In this document: positions 36,721 through 45,215 of the stretch, piece after piece
Position numbering within the stretch: position 1 is the first letter of the stretch
How the letters are laid out: the number at the start of each line of letters is the position of its first letter
Assembly: GCF_013055795.1 (NCBI RefSeq)
Contig: NZ_JABETO010000006.1
Coordinates: 230,661-294,660 of the forward strand
Source: Streptomyces sp. I05A-00742
Lineage (GTDB): Bacteria; Actinomycetota; Actinomycetes; Streptomycetales; Streptomycetaceae
Direction of reading: 5' to 3'
DNA: 64,000 bases
Position numbers and translations under genes: made by a program
The notes under the pieces: model-generated
Told to the model about the DNA's origin: nothing
Databases searched by the model: none
What the model saw: the letters and a program-made list of their open reading frames with translations, nothing else

Positions 36721-36726
36721 TAGCGT
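36721..36726 (+). promoter_or_regulatory. -10 element of the DHA2 exporter
   Basis: TAGCGT ends seven bases before the ATG at 36734. With no ribosome site, this fits a leaderless transcript. TGTGAC at 36698-36703 is a weak -35 at 17-bp spacing and overlaps the operator repeat. Confidence 0.5.
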
Positions 36727-36733
36727 CGGGACC

Positions 36734-38263
36734 ATGAACGACACCGCCCCGAAGGGCTCCGCAGCTCCCCCGTCCCGCCGTGCGGCGGTGACCCTCGCCC
36801 TCGTCCTGCTCGGAATGCTCACCCTGTCCATGTCGATGTCCGGCACCACCGTGGCGCTGCCGGACATCGGCGAGGACCTCGGCGCCTCGGGCGCGAGCCT
36901 GCAGTGGGCGGTCACCGGGTACTTCCTGACGGCGTCCAGCTTCATGCTGGTCACCGGCGCGCTGGCCGACCTCTTCGGCCGCCGCCGCGTCTACCGCACC
37001 GGAGCCGCGCTGTTCACCGTGGGCCTCCTGCTGAGCGCGACGGCCACGGACGTCCTGCTCCTGGACGCGGCCCGGGCGGTCGCGGGACTCGGCGCCGCGG
37101 GGGTGATGGCGAGCGCCGGCGCGCTGCTGGCCACCACCTTCTCCGGCCCCGCCCGCACCAAGGCGTACGCGGCCCTCGGCACCACCGGCGGCATCGGCCT
37201 CGCCGCCGGACCGACGCTCTCCGGCGCCCTGGTCGGCGCCGTCGGCTGGCGCGCCGGGTTCCTGGTGTTCGCCGCGGTGGGCGCGGTGCTGCTGGCCGGT
37301 ACCTTCCTCATCGCCGAATCGCGGTCGGCCGTCCGTCCGCGCCTGGACGTGCCCGGGGCCGTGACGTTCATCGTCGCGCTCGCCCTGGTGATGACGGGCG
37401 TCACCCAGGGGCCGCAGAACGGCTGGTCGCACCCGCTGGTCCTGGCCGCCTTCGGTGTCGGCGCCCTCCTGCTGGGCCTCTTCGCGGTCCTCCAGCGCCG
37501 CTCGGCGCACCCGGTCCTCGACCTGACGCTGGTGCGTGACCGCCGCTACCTGGCCTGGACGCTGGCCGGACTGACCGGTGCCGTCGGGTTCGCCGGATCG
37601 CTGACCTACCTGCCGACCTACTTCCAGGGCGTGAACGGCGTGTCGGCCGGCGAGGCCGGGACGACGATGCTGCTGCTCACCGCCCCCGTCCTGGTCGCGC
37701 CGCTGATCAGCGCGCAGCTGGTGACCCGGGGCGTGCCCGCCCGCCTGGTGATCACGGTCGCGATCGGGCTGGTCGCCGCGGGCAACGCGTGGCTGACCGT
37801 CCTCGAACCGGGCATGGGCCTCCTCCCGCTGGCCGGACCGCTGCTGACGATCGGCATCGGCACCGGACTCGCCAACGGCATCATCGACGGCCAGGCCATG
37901 AGCCTCGTCGACCCGGAACGCTCCGGTACCGCCGCCGGCTTCCTCAACACCGTGCGCGGCGGCGGGCAGGCCATGATGATCGCCGCCCTCGGCGCGGTGA
38001 TGCTCAGCCTCCTCCAGGACCGCGTCGGCTCCTCCGGCCTCGCCGCCCAGATCGCCTCCGGCCACCTCGCGGGACCGGACCACGCCCACCTGGCCCAGCA
38101 GTTCACCGGTGCCTGGCACACGGCGCTGTGGGGCATCGCCGGCCTCACCGCCGCCCTCTGCGTCGCCGTGGCCGCGCTGCTCCGCGCCCCGCGCCCCGCG
38201 TCCCGGCCGGCCGCGCCGGTCACGGAGGACGCCGAGGTCCTTACCCTGGCCTCCTCGCGCTGA
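36734..38263 (+). CDS. DHA2-family MFS drug exporter (EmrB/QacA type)
   Basis: Encodes 509 aa with about 14 hydrophobic spans, fitting the DHA2 family rather than 12-span DHA1. ALPDIGEDLGASGASLQW in the first loop and LADLFGRRRVYR in the A-motif loop are characteristic. It would export drugs or dyes using the proton gradient. The likely regulator is unknown; no TetR or MarR gene adjoins it, although the LAL gene and FMN reductase are divergent. Confidence 0.92.
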   Translation: MNDTAPKGSAAPPSRRAAVTLALVLLGMLTLSMSMSGTTVALPDIGEDLGASGASLQWAVTGYFLTASSFMLVTGALADLFGRRRVYRTGAALFTVGLLLSATATDVLLLDAARAVAGLGAAGVMASAGALLATTFSGPARTKAYAALGTTGGIGLAAGPTLSGALVGAVGWRAGFLVFAAVGAVLLAGTFLIAESRSAVRPRLDVPGAVTFIVALALVMTGVTQGPQNGWSHPLVLAAFGVGALLLGLFAVLQRRSAHPVLDLTLVRDRRYLAWTLAGLTGAVGFAGSLTYLPTYFQGVNGVSAGEAGTTMLLLTAPVLVAPLISAQLVTRGVPARLVITVAIGLVAAGNAWLTVLEPGMGLLPLAGPLLTIGIGTGLANGIIDGQAMSLVDPERSGTAAGFLNTVRGGGQAMMIAALGAVMLSLLQDRVGSSGLAAQIASGHLAGPDHAHLAQQFTGAWHTALWGIAGLTAALCVAVAALLRAPRPASRPAAPVTEDAEVLTLASSR

Positions 38264-38293
38264 GGCGCCCCTGCCGGACGGCCGGCGCCGCGA

Positions 38294-38327
38294 CGGGCCC
38301 GGGAAGGCGATCCGCCTCCCGGGCCCG
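38294..38327. terminator. Two-way terminator hairpin
   Basis: CGGGCCCGGGA and TCCCGGGCCCG form an 11-pair stem with further GGCG/CGCC pairing inside a short loop. It lies between the converging exporter and 90-aa genes. No T tract is present on either side. Confidence 0.6.
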
Positions 38328-38348
38328 CGGTCGTGTGCCGACTCCCCG

Positions 38349-38621
38349 CTACAGTGCGTCGAACGGGGGCACGATGCGGACGACGATGATCAGCGGATCA
38401 CGTGGTGCCACCAGGAAGTAGAACCAGCCGCCGGCGGCGTCCATGCGGCGCAGGCCGCCGGGGCGGGGTCCCTTGCCGAGATCGCTGACGTCGATGCCCG
38501 TACCGGCGAGGTCGACGAGCTGGCCGGCCAGTCGTTCCACCTCCGCCACCACGTATTCGGGGATTCCGCCTGCGACATGGCCGTGGTCGGGGTCGTACTC
38601 CCAACGCCGGTCCGGGCTCAC
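38349..38621 (-). CDS. 90-aa RelE-like small protein, partner of the DUF6247 gene
   Basis: Encodes 90 aa from the GTG at 38621, which overlaps the DUF6247 stop as GTGA. The second half has alternating beta-strand patterns (GGLRRMDAAGGWFYFLV, then LIIVVRIVPPF) like the sheet of RelE/ParE toxins. The N-terminal half is helical with DPDHGHVAGGIPEYV. Small size, translational coupling and the partner suggest a type II toxin-antitoxin module, with this as the toxin. That is inference; no catalytic residues are certain. Confidence 0.7.
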   Translation of the reverse strand: MSPDRRWEYDPDHGHVAGGIPEYVVAEVERLAGQLVDLAGTGIDVSDLGKGPRPGGLRRMDAAGGWFYFLVAPRDPLIIVVRIVPPFDAL

Positions 38622-38983
38622 CGGGCCGGCAGACCGATGGCTGTGTGGGCTCCGTCCAGGATCCGCCCGATCTCGGAGGCAGCCATCCGTGCCTGGGCGG
38701 CGTCGCCCGACTGTGCGGTGTCTTCCCAGCGGCGGAGGTCCGCTGCGAGGTCGGGCTGGCGCTGGATGTGGACATAGACCGCCCACTGGGCGATGAAGCG
38801 CTGGAGCGGCGCCAGGTCGGAGCCCTGCCGGGACTGGTCGGCGGCTTGGTCCAGCTCCCTGGTGAAAGCCGGTAGCGCGGCAGGCGCGATCTGGCTGATG
38901 GCCTGCCGCAGCGCGGTGACCGTGGCAGGGGGCTGGGGGATGAGCGGTTGCCCGGCGGCGGAGGTGGTCACGGTTGCTCCCAT
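38618..38983 (-). CDS. DUF6247-family protein, possible antitoxin
   Basis: Encodes 121 aa from the ATG at 38983; no clear ribosome site. The sequence is mainly helical, with LRQAISQIAPAALPAFTREL and FIAQWAVYVHIQRQPDLAADLR, matching the DUF6247 family as I remember it. It overlaps the 90-aa gene by four bases. Antitoxins usually precede toxins, as here, but DNA binding cannot be shown. Confidence 0.72.
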   Translation of the reverse strand: MGATVTTSAAGQPLIPQPPATVTALRQAISQIAPAALPAFTRELDQAADQSRQGSDLAPLQRFIAQWAVYVHIQRQPDLAADLRRWEDTAQSGDAAQARMAASEIGRILDGAHTAIGLPAR

Positions 38984-39293
38984 GGGCGCGATTCTGATCC
39001 CGGCCTCAGCGTATCGGGCACGAGTGCGTTTCCCGCCGCTCGAACGAGTGAGGAAGAAGCGATTCGGCGACCCCTGCCCGGACCGGACCGAGGGCGTGGC
39101 CCCGATGGCCGGCCCCGTGCCGTCGACCGGGCACGAGCCGCCGTCCGGGAGCTGTTCTCCGTGACGCCCGGCGCGGGACAAGACCTGTCGGGCAGGATGC
39201 CCCCCCGTTTGCCCCGGATGGGTCACCCGGCTCGGCCTCCGCCCCCGCGGCCGCCCGCTGTCCGGCCCGCGGCCCCTCGGCTACCGTCGAATG
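38984..39293. other. 310-bp divergent spacer
   Basis: Lies between the DUF6247 gene (leftward) and the rhomboid-like gene (rightward). No gene is supported. TACCGT at 39282-39287 is a likely -10 for the rhomboid-like gene; a leftward promoter was not clear. Confidence 0.55.
39282..39287 (+). promoter_or_regulatory. -10 element of the rhomboid-like gene
   Basis: TACCGT lies six bases before the ATG at 39294. No ribosome site is visible, which fits a leaderless transcript starting at that ATG rather than the ATG three bases earlier. Confidence 0.45.
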
Positions 39294-40037
39294 ATGGAAC
39301 GGGACGAACCGGGGGCACCCGGGGGCGGCCGTCCGTCCGTTCCCGCCCGCCTGCGCCGGTACGGACGGGGGACCGTCCGGGCCGGTGACCTCGTCCGCTC
39401 CTGGGTCCGCGGCTCTCCCGGCACCCACATCTGGCTGCTCGTCATCGGCGTCACCAGTCTGGTCGTGGCGGCGGCCAGCGAGGGGCTGGAGACCTTCCTC
39501 CTCCACCGCACCAGCAGCAACATCCACCAACTGGCGAAACACCCCCTGCAGTCGCTGCTCATCAGCGGCTTCTGGATCGAGACGCCGTCGTCGTTCCTGC
39601 TCTACGCGGTCCTCTTCGAGCTGATCCACGCCAATGTGGAGCGCTGGGCCGGCACCCTGCGCTGGCTGTTCACCGTGGGCGTCGCACACGTCGCGGCGAC
39701 CCTGACCAGCCAGGAGGTACTGCTCGTCGCCATCGAGCACCACGCGGCGCCGCGCGCGATGCGGCACGTGGTCGACATCGGGGTCTCGTACGGCCTGGCC
39801 GCGGGCGCGGGGCTGCTGACCTACCGGATACCTCGGCCCTGGCGCTGGTACTGGCTGGCCGCCCTGGTGCTCCTCTTCGCCACTCCGCTGGCCACCGGCG
39901 CCACGTTCACCGACGTCGGGCACGCGATCGCGGTGGCCGTGGGGCTCGCGTGCGGGCCGCTCGTGCGCGGGCGGCCGACCTGGGACGCCGCGGCCCCCGG
40001 CCGGGCCGTCCGGACGCTGCTCGGCCGGGGGCGGTGA
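39294..40037 (+). CDS. Rhomboid-like membrane protein
   Basis: Encodes 247 aa (248 if the ATG at 39291 is used). Six hydrophobic spans fit the rhomboid-like family of Streptomyces: a first span near 45-65, a second with LLYAVLFELIHANVERW, and later WRWYWLAALVLLFATP and TDVGHAIAVAVGLACGPL. True rhomboids need a Ser-His dyad in GxSG and H motifs. GHAIAVAVG could supply the His, but no GASG is present, so protease activity is doubtful. Confidence 0.78.
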   Translation: MERDEPGAPGGGRPSVPARLRRYGRGTVRAGDLVRSWVRGSPGTHIWLLVIGVTSLVVAAASEGLETFLLHRTSSNIHQLAKHPLQSLLISGFWIETPSSFLLYAVLFELIHANVERWAGTLRWLFTVGVAHVAATLTSQEVLLVAIEHHAAPRAMRHVVDIGVSYGLAAGAGLLTYRIPRPWRWYWLAALVLLFATPLATGATFTDVGHAIAVAVGLACGPLVRGRPTWDAAAPGRAVRTLLGRGR

Positions 40038-40059
40038 GCCGTGGCGGCCCGGCCCGGCC

Positions 40060-40095
40060 GAGGAGCGTCGTCCAGTCGAGGAGCGTCGTTCAGCC
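40060..40095. repeat. Tandem 18-bp repeat
   Basis: GAGGAGCGTCGT plus CCAGTC (40060-40077) is followed at once by a copy with two changes (40078-40095). The repeat covers the convergent gap and the last codons of the HAD gene. Confidence 0.7.
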
Positions 40096-40896
40096 GAAGA
40101 GCCGCTCGACGACGACCGCGATCCCGTCCTCGTCGTTCGAGGCGCTGATCTCGTCGGCGACGGCCTTGAGCTCCGGGTGCGCGCCGGCCATGGCCACGCC
40201 GTACCCGGCCCAGGCGAACATCGGGATGTCGTTCGGCATGTCGCCGAAGGCGATCGTGTCGGCGGCCTTCACCCCGAGCCGCCGCGCGGCCAGCGAGAGG
40301 CCGGTGGCCTTGCTCAGCCCGAGCGGCAGCAGCTCGACGATGCCGGCCCCGGCCATCGTGACGTCCACGAGCCCGCCCGCGGCGGTCCTGGCGGCCTCCG
40401 CGAGGGCGTCGTCGTCGAGCTCGGGGTGCTGGAGGTAGAGCTTGTTGAGCGGCTCGGCCCACAGCTCCGACCGGTCCGTCACCGGCACCGGCGGGCGCGG
40501 GCCCTCCAGGACGCGGTAGCCGGGCGTGATCAGCAGGTCGCCGTCGAGGCCGTCCCGGGAGGCGGCCAGGTGCAGCCGGCCGGTCTCCGCCTCGACCTTC
40601 TCCACCGCCAGCGCGGCCACCCGCCGGTCGAGGGTGACCGAGGTCAGCAGCCGGTGCTCACCGGCGTGGTAGACCTGCGCGCCCTGCCCGCACACCGCGA
40701 GCCCCCGGTAGTCCAGCGCGTCCAGTATGTGCTTGGTCCACGCCACGGGCCGGCCGGTGACGACGATGTGCGCGGCCCCGGCCGCCGCGGCCAGGCCGAG
40801 GGCGGCGCGGGTGCGCTCGGAGACGGTCTCGTCGGACCGCAGCAGCGTCCCGTCGAGGTCGGTGGCGACGAGGCGGTACGGGGGCGGTGTCGTCAC
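40090..40896 (-). CDS. HAD superfamily (Cof-type) phosphatase
   Basis: Encodes 268 aa from the GTG at 40896, which overlaps the serS stop in GTGA. Motifs: [22 protein letters not shown], a KATGL lysine and [10 protein letters not shown], with a C2 cap. It is similar in layout to the gene at 15754-16644. Coupling to serS could mean a housekeeping role such as removal of a phosphorylated by-product, but that is speculation. Confidence 0.9.
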   Translation of the reverse strand: MTTPPPYRLVATDLDGTLLRSDETVSERTRAALGLAAAAGAAHIVVTGRPVAWTKHILDALDYRGLAVCGQGAQVYHAGEHRLLTSVTLDRRVAALAVEKVEAETGRLHLAASRDGLDGDLLITPGYRVLEGPRPPVPVTDRSELWAEPLNKLYLQHPELDDDALAEAARTAAGGLVDVTMAGAGIVELLPLGLSKATGLSLAARRLGVKAADTIAFGDMPNDIPMFAWAGYGVAMAGAHPELKAVADEISASNDEDGIAVVVERLFG

Positions 40897-42170
40897 TTGG
40901 CGACCGGCTCCAGGACCTCGCGCCCGCCCAGGTACGGCCGGAGCACCTCGGGCACCCGGACCGTGCCGTCGGCCTGCTGGTGGTTCTCCAGCAGCGCGAC
41001 GATCGTGCGCGGCACCGCGCACAGCGTGCCGTTCAGCGTGGCGAGCGGGCGGACGTTCTTGCCGTCGCGCATCCGGACGGACAGACGGCGTGCCTGGAAC
41101 TCGTCGCAGTTGGAGGTGGAGGTCAGCTCGCGGTACTTGCCCTGGGTGGGGATCCACGCCTCGCAGTCGAACTTCCGGGACGCGGAGGCGCCCAGGTCAC
41201 CCGTGGCGGTGTCGATCACCTGGAAGGGCAGCTCCAGGGCGGTCAGCCACTGCTTCTCCCACTCCAGCAGCCGCGCGTGCTCCGCCTCGGCCTCCTCCGG
41301 CGCGATGTACGAGAACATCTCCACCTTGTCGAACTGGTGGACGCGGAAGATGCCCCGGGTGTCCTTGCCGTACGTGCCGGCCTCGCGGCGGAAGCAGGGC
41401 GAGAAGCCCGCGTAGCGCAGCGGCAGCTTGTCGGCCTCCAGGATCTCGTCCATGTGGTACGCCGCGAGCGGCACCTCGGACGTCCCGACCAGGTAGAAGT
41501 CGTCCTTCTCCAGGTGGTACACGTCCTGCGCGGCCTGGCCGAGGAAGCCGGTGCCCTCCATGGCGCGTGGCTTGACCAGCGCGGGGGTGAGCATCGGGGT
41601 GAAGCCGGCCGCGGTGGCCTGCGCGATGGCGGCGTTGACGAGGGCGAGCTCCAGCAGCGCGCCGACGCCGGTCAGGTAGTAGAAGCGCGAGCCCGAGACC
41701 TTGGCGCCGCGCTCGACGTCGATCGCGCCGAGCGCCTGGCCGAGCTCCAGGTGGTCCTTGGGCTCGAAGCCCTCGGCGGCGAAGTCGCGGGGGGTGCCGA
41801 CGGTCTCCAGGACGACGAAATCGTCCTCGCCGCCGCGCGGTACGTCGGGGTGGACGATGTTGCCGATGCTCAGCAGGAGGCGCTGGGCCTCGGCCGCGGC
41901 CTCGTCCTGCTCGGCGTCGGCGGCCTTGACGGCGGCGGACAGCTCGCCGGCCTTCTTCAGCAGCGCGGCCTTCTCATCGCCGACGGCCTTGGGGATCAGC
42001 TTGCCGAGCGCCTTCTGCTCGGAGCGGAGTTCGTCGAAGCGGACGCCGGACGACCTGCGCCGCTCGTCGGCGGAGAGCAGTGCGTCGACGACGTCGACGT
42101 CCTCTCCACGGGCACGCTGGGAGGCGCGCACACGGTCGGGGTCCTCACGAAGCAGGCGAAGGTCAATCAC
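40893..42170 (-). CDS. serS: Seryl-tRNA synthetase
   Basis: Encodes 425 aa from the GTG at 42170. The N-terminal coiled-coil arm (about 25-110, [13 protein letters not shown] with many charges) binds the tRNA long arm. Class II motifs follow: [20 protein letters not shown] (motif 2) and a motif 3 region ending in the conserved [17 protein letters not shown]. It charges tRNA-Ser and also tRNA-Sec where present. It starts the serS-HAD operon; the promoter lies in the DnaA-box spacer. Confidence 0.97.
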   Translation of the reverse strand: MIDLRLLREDPDRVRASQRARGEDVDVVDALLSADERRRSSGVRFDELRSEQKALGKLIPKAVGDEKAALLKKAGELSAAVKAADAEQDEAAAEAQRLLLSIGNIVHPDVPRGGEDDFVVLETVGTPRDFAAEGFEPKDHLELGQALGAIDVERGAKVSGSRFYYLTGVGALLELALVNAAIAQATAAGFTPMLTPALVKPRAMEGTGFLGQAAQDVYHLEKDDFYLVGTSEVPLAAYHMDEILEADKLPLRYAGFSPCFRREAGTYGKDTRGIFRVHQFDKVEMFSYIAPEEAEAEHARLLEWEKQWLTALELPFQVIDTATGDLGASASRKFDCEAWIPTQGKYRELTSTSNCDEFQARRLSVRMRDGKNVRPLATLNGTLCAVPRTIVALLENHQQADGTVRVPEVLRPYLGGREVLEPVAK

Positions 42171-42837
42171 CCCACCAGGCTACCGTTGACTGCTGCGATC
42201 ACTCGACGCGATATTCCTCTTCGGTGGGATTTGTCCAGTTCGAGCCGTTTTCAGGTGTTTCTGAGGGTAATTACGGAAGAGTGGAAAACTCCGGGTGCAC
42301 ATCGGGTGAAATTGCTGATTCGCCGTGAGTCGTCGCGATTCGCCGTGAGCCGCCGCGAGCCGTCGCGAGGCGCTGTGAATCGCCGCCTAACGGCGGTGCG
42401 TCGACGAATCGGCATACGGAGTCAATGAGGGCGTCAGTTGTCCACAGGAACGAGTGGTTCCGGTTTGTTGTCCACAGGGTGTGCGTGAAATCTGTGGATG
42501 CCGGAAGTCGATCTTCCGCCCGTTTTCGTTATCGGCCATCCTTTGGTGGCTTTCTGACGTATAAACCTTGGCCGGGCACTCTTTCGGGTGGAGATTTCCC
42601 GCCCTTAAGGGTTGTTCGAGCCGTTTTGGCTGACGGGTGGGGCTGTGGCCAGGGCTGGGGGCCGGCGGGGGGAGCTGTGGACGAGGGCGTGGATTGCTAG
42701 AGAGATTTGTCGACGTTGACCGATTCGTAACCCTTGCCTGGGCCTGACTCTGTCGACTTATCCCCAGGATCGACGCACCCTGTGGATAACTCTGTGGACG
42801 GCCACCCGGGTGATCCCCCGACGGCCCGCCGATGTCC
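42171..42837. other. 667-bp non-coding spacer rich in DnaA-box-like sites
   Basis: Lies between serS and pheA, both transcribed leftward: it is upstream of serS and downstream of pheA. No gene was found. The part near serS (about 42190-42420) is relatively AT-rich, then has short CGCCGTGA/CGTCGCGA repeats. The part near pheA carries the DnaA boxes. The serS promoter must lie here. Confidence 0.8.
42438..42801. promoter_or_regulatory. Cluster of DnaA boxes
   Basis: Seven sites match or nearly match the Streptomyces DnaA box (TTGTCCACA type). TTGTCCACA lies at 42438-42446 and 42468-42476. Reverse-orientation sites are TGTGGATGC (42493-42501), TGTGGACGA (42676-42684), TGTGGATAA (42781-42789, the exact E. 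coli box) and TGTGGACGG (42793-42801). TTATCCCCA at 42758-42766 has one mismatch. Their number, both orientations, and absence of a replication gene suggest a DnaA-titrating locus rather than oriC. Confidence 0.82.
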
Positions 42838-43782
42838 TCAGGCCCGCCCGTCCTGGCAGCGCGCCAGCCACTCCGCCGCCGCGACGAAGTCGGCGTCCGA
42901 CGTCCCGGGCCGGGAGGCCGCGCCGGAAGGCCCGTCCGCCTCGCCCCCCGCCCGCGGGTACGAGCCGAGGAACCGCACGTTCGGGCAGATCCGCTTCAGC
43001 CCCATCAGGGTCTCGGCCACCCGCCGGTCGGTGATGTGCCCCTCGCAGTCGATGGAGAAGCAGTACCGCCCCATGCCCTCACCGGTCGGACGCGACTCGA
43101 TCCACGTCAGGTTGACCCCGCGCGCGGAGAACTCCTGCAGCAGCTCCATCAGCGCACCGGGGTGGTCGTCGCGGAGCCACACGACCAGGGACGTCCGGTC
43201 GGCGCCGGTCCGGGCCGCGGGCCGCGCGGGCCGCCCCGCCAGCACGAACCGGGTCTCCGCGTTCTTCGCGTCGTGGATGTCGGTGACCAGCGGCTCCAGC
43301 CCGTACGTCGCGGCCGCGAACTCGCCCGCGAACGCCGCGTCGTAGCGGCCCTCCCGCACCAGCCGGGCCCCGTCGGCGTTCGACGCCGCCGACTCCCACC
43401 GCGCGTCCGGCAGGTGTGCCGCCAGCCACTTGCGTACCTGCGGCTGCGCGACCGGGTGTCCGGTCACCGTCCTGACGTCCGCCAGCCCGGTGCCCGGCCG
43501 GACGAGCAGGGCGAACGCGATCGGCAGCAGCACCTCGCGGTAGATCATCAGCGGGGCGCCGGTGGCGAGTTCGTCGAGCGTCGCGGTGACGCCGCCCTCC
43601 ACCGAGTTCTCGATGGGCACCAGGGCCGCCGCGGCCTCGCCGCCGCGCACGGCGTCCAGCGCCGCCGGGACGGAGACCATGGGCACGAGCTCCCGCGTGG
43701 CCGCCTCGGGGAGCGTGCGCAGCGCGGCCTCGGTGAAGGTGCCTTCGGGACCGAGGTAGGTGTAGCGGCTGGCCGACATCAC
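42838..43782 (-). CDS. pheA: Prephenate dehydratase
   Basis: Encodes 314 aa from the GTG at 43782, with GGAGGAG six bases upstream (ATG at 43779 is an alternative). YLGPEGTFTEAAL and VPIENSVEGGV are signatures of the prephenate dehydratase domain; the conserved TRF is seen as ETRFVL. The C-terminal ACT domain (about 195-270, with TSLVVWLRDDHPGALMELL and ESRPTGEGMGRYCF) gives feedback inhibition by phenylalanine. It makes phenylpyruvate. The extra C-terminal 35 residues are of low complexity. Confidence 0.97.
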   Translation of the reverse strand: MMSASRYTYLGPEGTFTEAALRTLPEAATRELVPMVSVPAALDAVRGGEAAAALVPIENSVEGGVTATLDELATGAPLMIYREVLLPIAFALLVRPGTGLADVRTVTGHPVAQPQVRKWLAAHLPDARWESAASNADGARLVREGRYDAAFAGEFAAATYGLEPLVTDIHDAKNAETRFVLAGRPARPAARTGADRTSLVVWLRDDHPGALMELLQEFSARGVNLTWIESRPTGEGMGRYCFSIDCEGHITDRRVAETLMGLKRICPNVRFLGSYPRAGGEADGPSGAASRPGTSDADFVAAAEWLARCQDGRA

Positions 43783-43845
43783 GCGATACTCCTCCGGACG
43801 GTCCGCTGCGGTGAGCGGGCTCCCGCCACGATACCGAGCACGTGG

Positions 43846-43880
43846 GGGGTGCCCCCGACCCTCCCCGGAGGGGGCACCCC
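43846..43880 (-). terminator. Terminator of the copper/DyP operon
   Basis: GGGGTGCCCCC (43846-43856) and GGGGGCACCCC (43870-43880) form a perfect 11-pair stem with a 13-base loop, 30 bp downstream of the DyP stop. No T tract follows. It also separates that operon from the pheA promoter. Confidence 0.75.
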
Positions 43881-43910
43881 GGCTCCACGGCTTCCCATCG
43901 GCGGTGGGGG

Positions 43911-45215
43911 CTAACCCTCCAGCAGCCGCTGCCCCACGTACTCGCCCTCCGCGCAGCCGCCGGGCACCGCGAACAGCCCGCTCGACTCGTGCTTCAGGAA
44001 GCGCGACAGCCCGTCCCCCCGGTCCAGCTTCCGCTGCACCGGCACGAACCCCTTCATCGGGTCCGCCTGCCAGGCGACGAACAGCAGCCCGGCGTCCGGT
44101 GCGCCGTCGTCCCGGTAGCCGTCGTGGTACGAGAAGGCGCGTCGCAGCATCGCCGCCCCCCGGTTGGACTCCGGTGCGGCGACCCGGACATGGGCGTCAC
44201 CGGCGATCGCCAGCGCGCCGTCCGGTCCGATCTTCTCCAGGTCCACGGGCGTCGTCTCCGTGCCGCCGGACAGCGGGGCGCCGTCCGATTTGCGGCGGCC
44301 TATCACCCTCTCCTGCCGCTCCAGCGACAGGTTGTCCCAGCTGTCCAGCAGCATGCGGATGCGCCGCACCACCGCGTACGAGCCGCCCGCCATCCAGGCG
44401 TCGGCGCCCTTGTGGTCCGACGGCACGAACACCCGGGTGTCGAAGGTGTCGTCCGACGGCTTGGGGTTGTTGGTGCCGTCGATCTGGCCCATCAGGTTGC
44501 GCTGGGTCATCGGCCGCGGGGTGGCGCCCTGCGCGCGGTTGAAGCCGTTCATCTGCCAGCGCAGCCGGACCGCGTCCCCGGCCTGTTTCTGCAGCAGCCG
44601 CAGGGCGTGGAAGGCGACCAGCGTGTCGTCGGCGCCGATCTGCACCCAGAGGTCGCCGTCGCTGCGCCTGGGGTCGAGCGCGTCCTGGGTGAAGGCGGGC
44701 AGCGGTTCGAGGGCCGCGGGGCGCCGGTCCTTCAGTCCCGTCCGGTCGAAGAAGGTGCGGCCGAATCCGAAGGTGACGGTCAGCGAGGACGGTCCCGCGT
44801 CCAGCGCGATGCCGGTGTCGTCCCCCTTGGGGGCCCGGCCCTCCGCCAGCTCCGCCGCCGTCGCCGACCAGCGTCTGAGCAGTGCGGCGGCGGCCTTGCG
44901 GTCGGCGCCGGGCGCCAGGTCGAAGGCCACCAGGTGGCCGTGGGCCTGTACGGGGTCGGCGATGCCCGCCTGGTGCGCGCCGTGGAACGGGACGGCGGCG
45001 GAGCCGACGCCGGACAGCGGTTCCGCGTCCTTGCGCACCGCCTCGGCGACCGACGCCCCGGCCAGGCTGCCCGCGACGAGCCCGCCGGCGCCCACGGCAC
45101 CGGCGGTGCCGAGCAGCCGCCGCCGGGACAGCTTCTTCTCTTCCTCCTCCCGCCGCTTCTTCTGCGTGGTCCTCTGCGTCGTGCCGGAAGTCGTCTTGCC
45201 GGAAGTCTCAGCCAT
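43911..45215 (-). CDS. Tat-exported DyP-type peroxidase (EfeB-like)
   Basis: Encodes 434 aa. The signal is of the Tat type: SRRRLLGTAG at about residues 30-40 followed by a hydrophobic stretch. The DyP motif GXXDG is seen as MGQIDGTNNP, with the haem-binding His in DAHVRVAAP and the distal Arg in PESNRGAAML. DyP peroxidases oxidise haem-related or aromatic substrates with hydrogen peroxide; EfeB forms release iron from haem. It is last in the YcnI-Sco1-PCuAC-CopCD operon, and its ATG overlaps the CopCD stop (TGATG). Confidence 0.95.
   Translation of the reverse strand: MAETSGKTTSGTTQRTTQKKRREEEEKKLSRRRLLGTAGAVGAGGLVAGSLAGASVAEAVRKDAEPLSGVGSAAVPFHGAHQAGIADPVQAHGHLVAFDLAPGADRKAAAALLRRWSATAAELAEGRAPKGDDTGIALDAGPSSLTVTFGFGRTFFDRTGLKDRRPAALEPLPAFTQDALDPRRSDGDLWVQIGADDTLVAFHALRLLQKQAGDAVRLRWQMNGFNRAQGATPRPMTQRNLMGQIDGTNNPKPSDDTFDTRVFVPSDHKGADAWMAGGSYAVVRRIRMLLDSWDNLSLERQERVIGRRKSDGAPLSGGTETTPVDLEKIGPDGALAIAGDAHVRVAAPESNRGAAMLRRAFSYHDGYRDDGAPDAGLLFVAWQADPMKGFVPVQRKLDRGDGLSRFLKHESSGLFAVPGGCAEGEYVGQRLLEG

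Noticed and set aside
39291..40037. Rhomboid-like gene considered as an active rhomboid protease
   Set aside because: No GxSG motif for the nucleophile Ser is visible, so it is called rhomboid-like only.
42171..42837. The DnaA-box spacer considered as the chromosome origin itself
   Set aside because: No dnaA-dnaN pair adjoins it and only seven boxes are present; Streptomyces oriC has about nineteen boxes between dnaA and dnaN.
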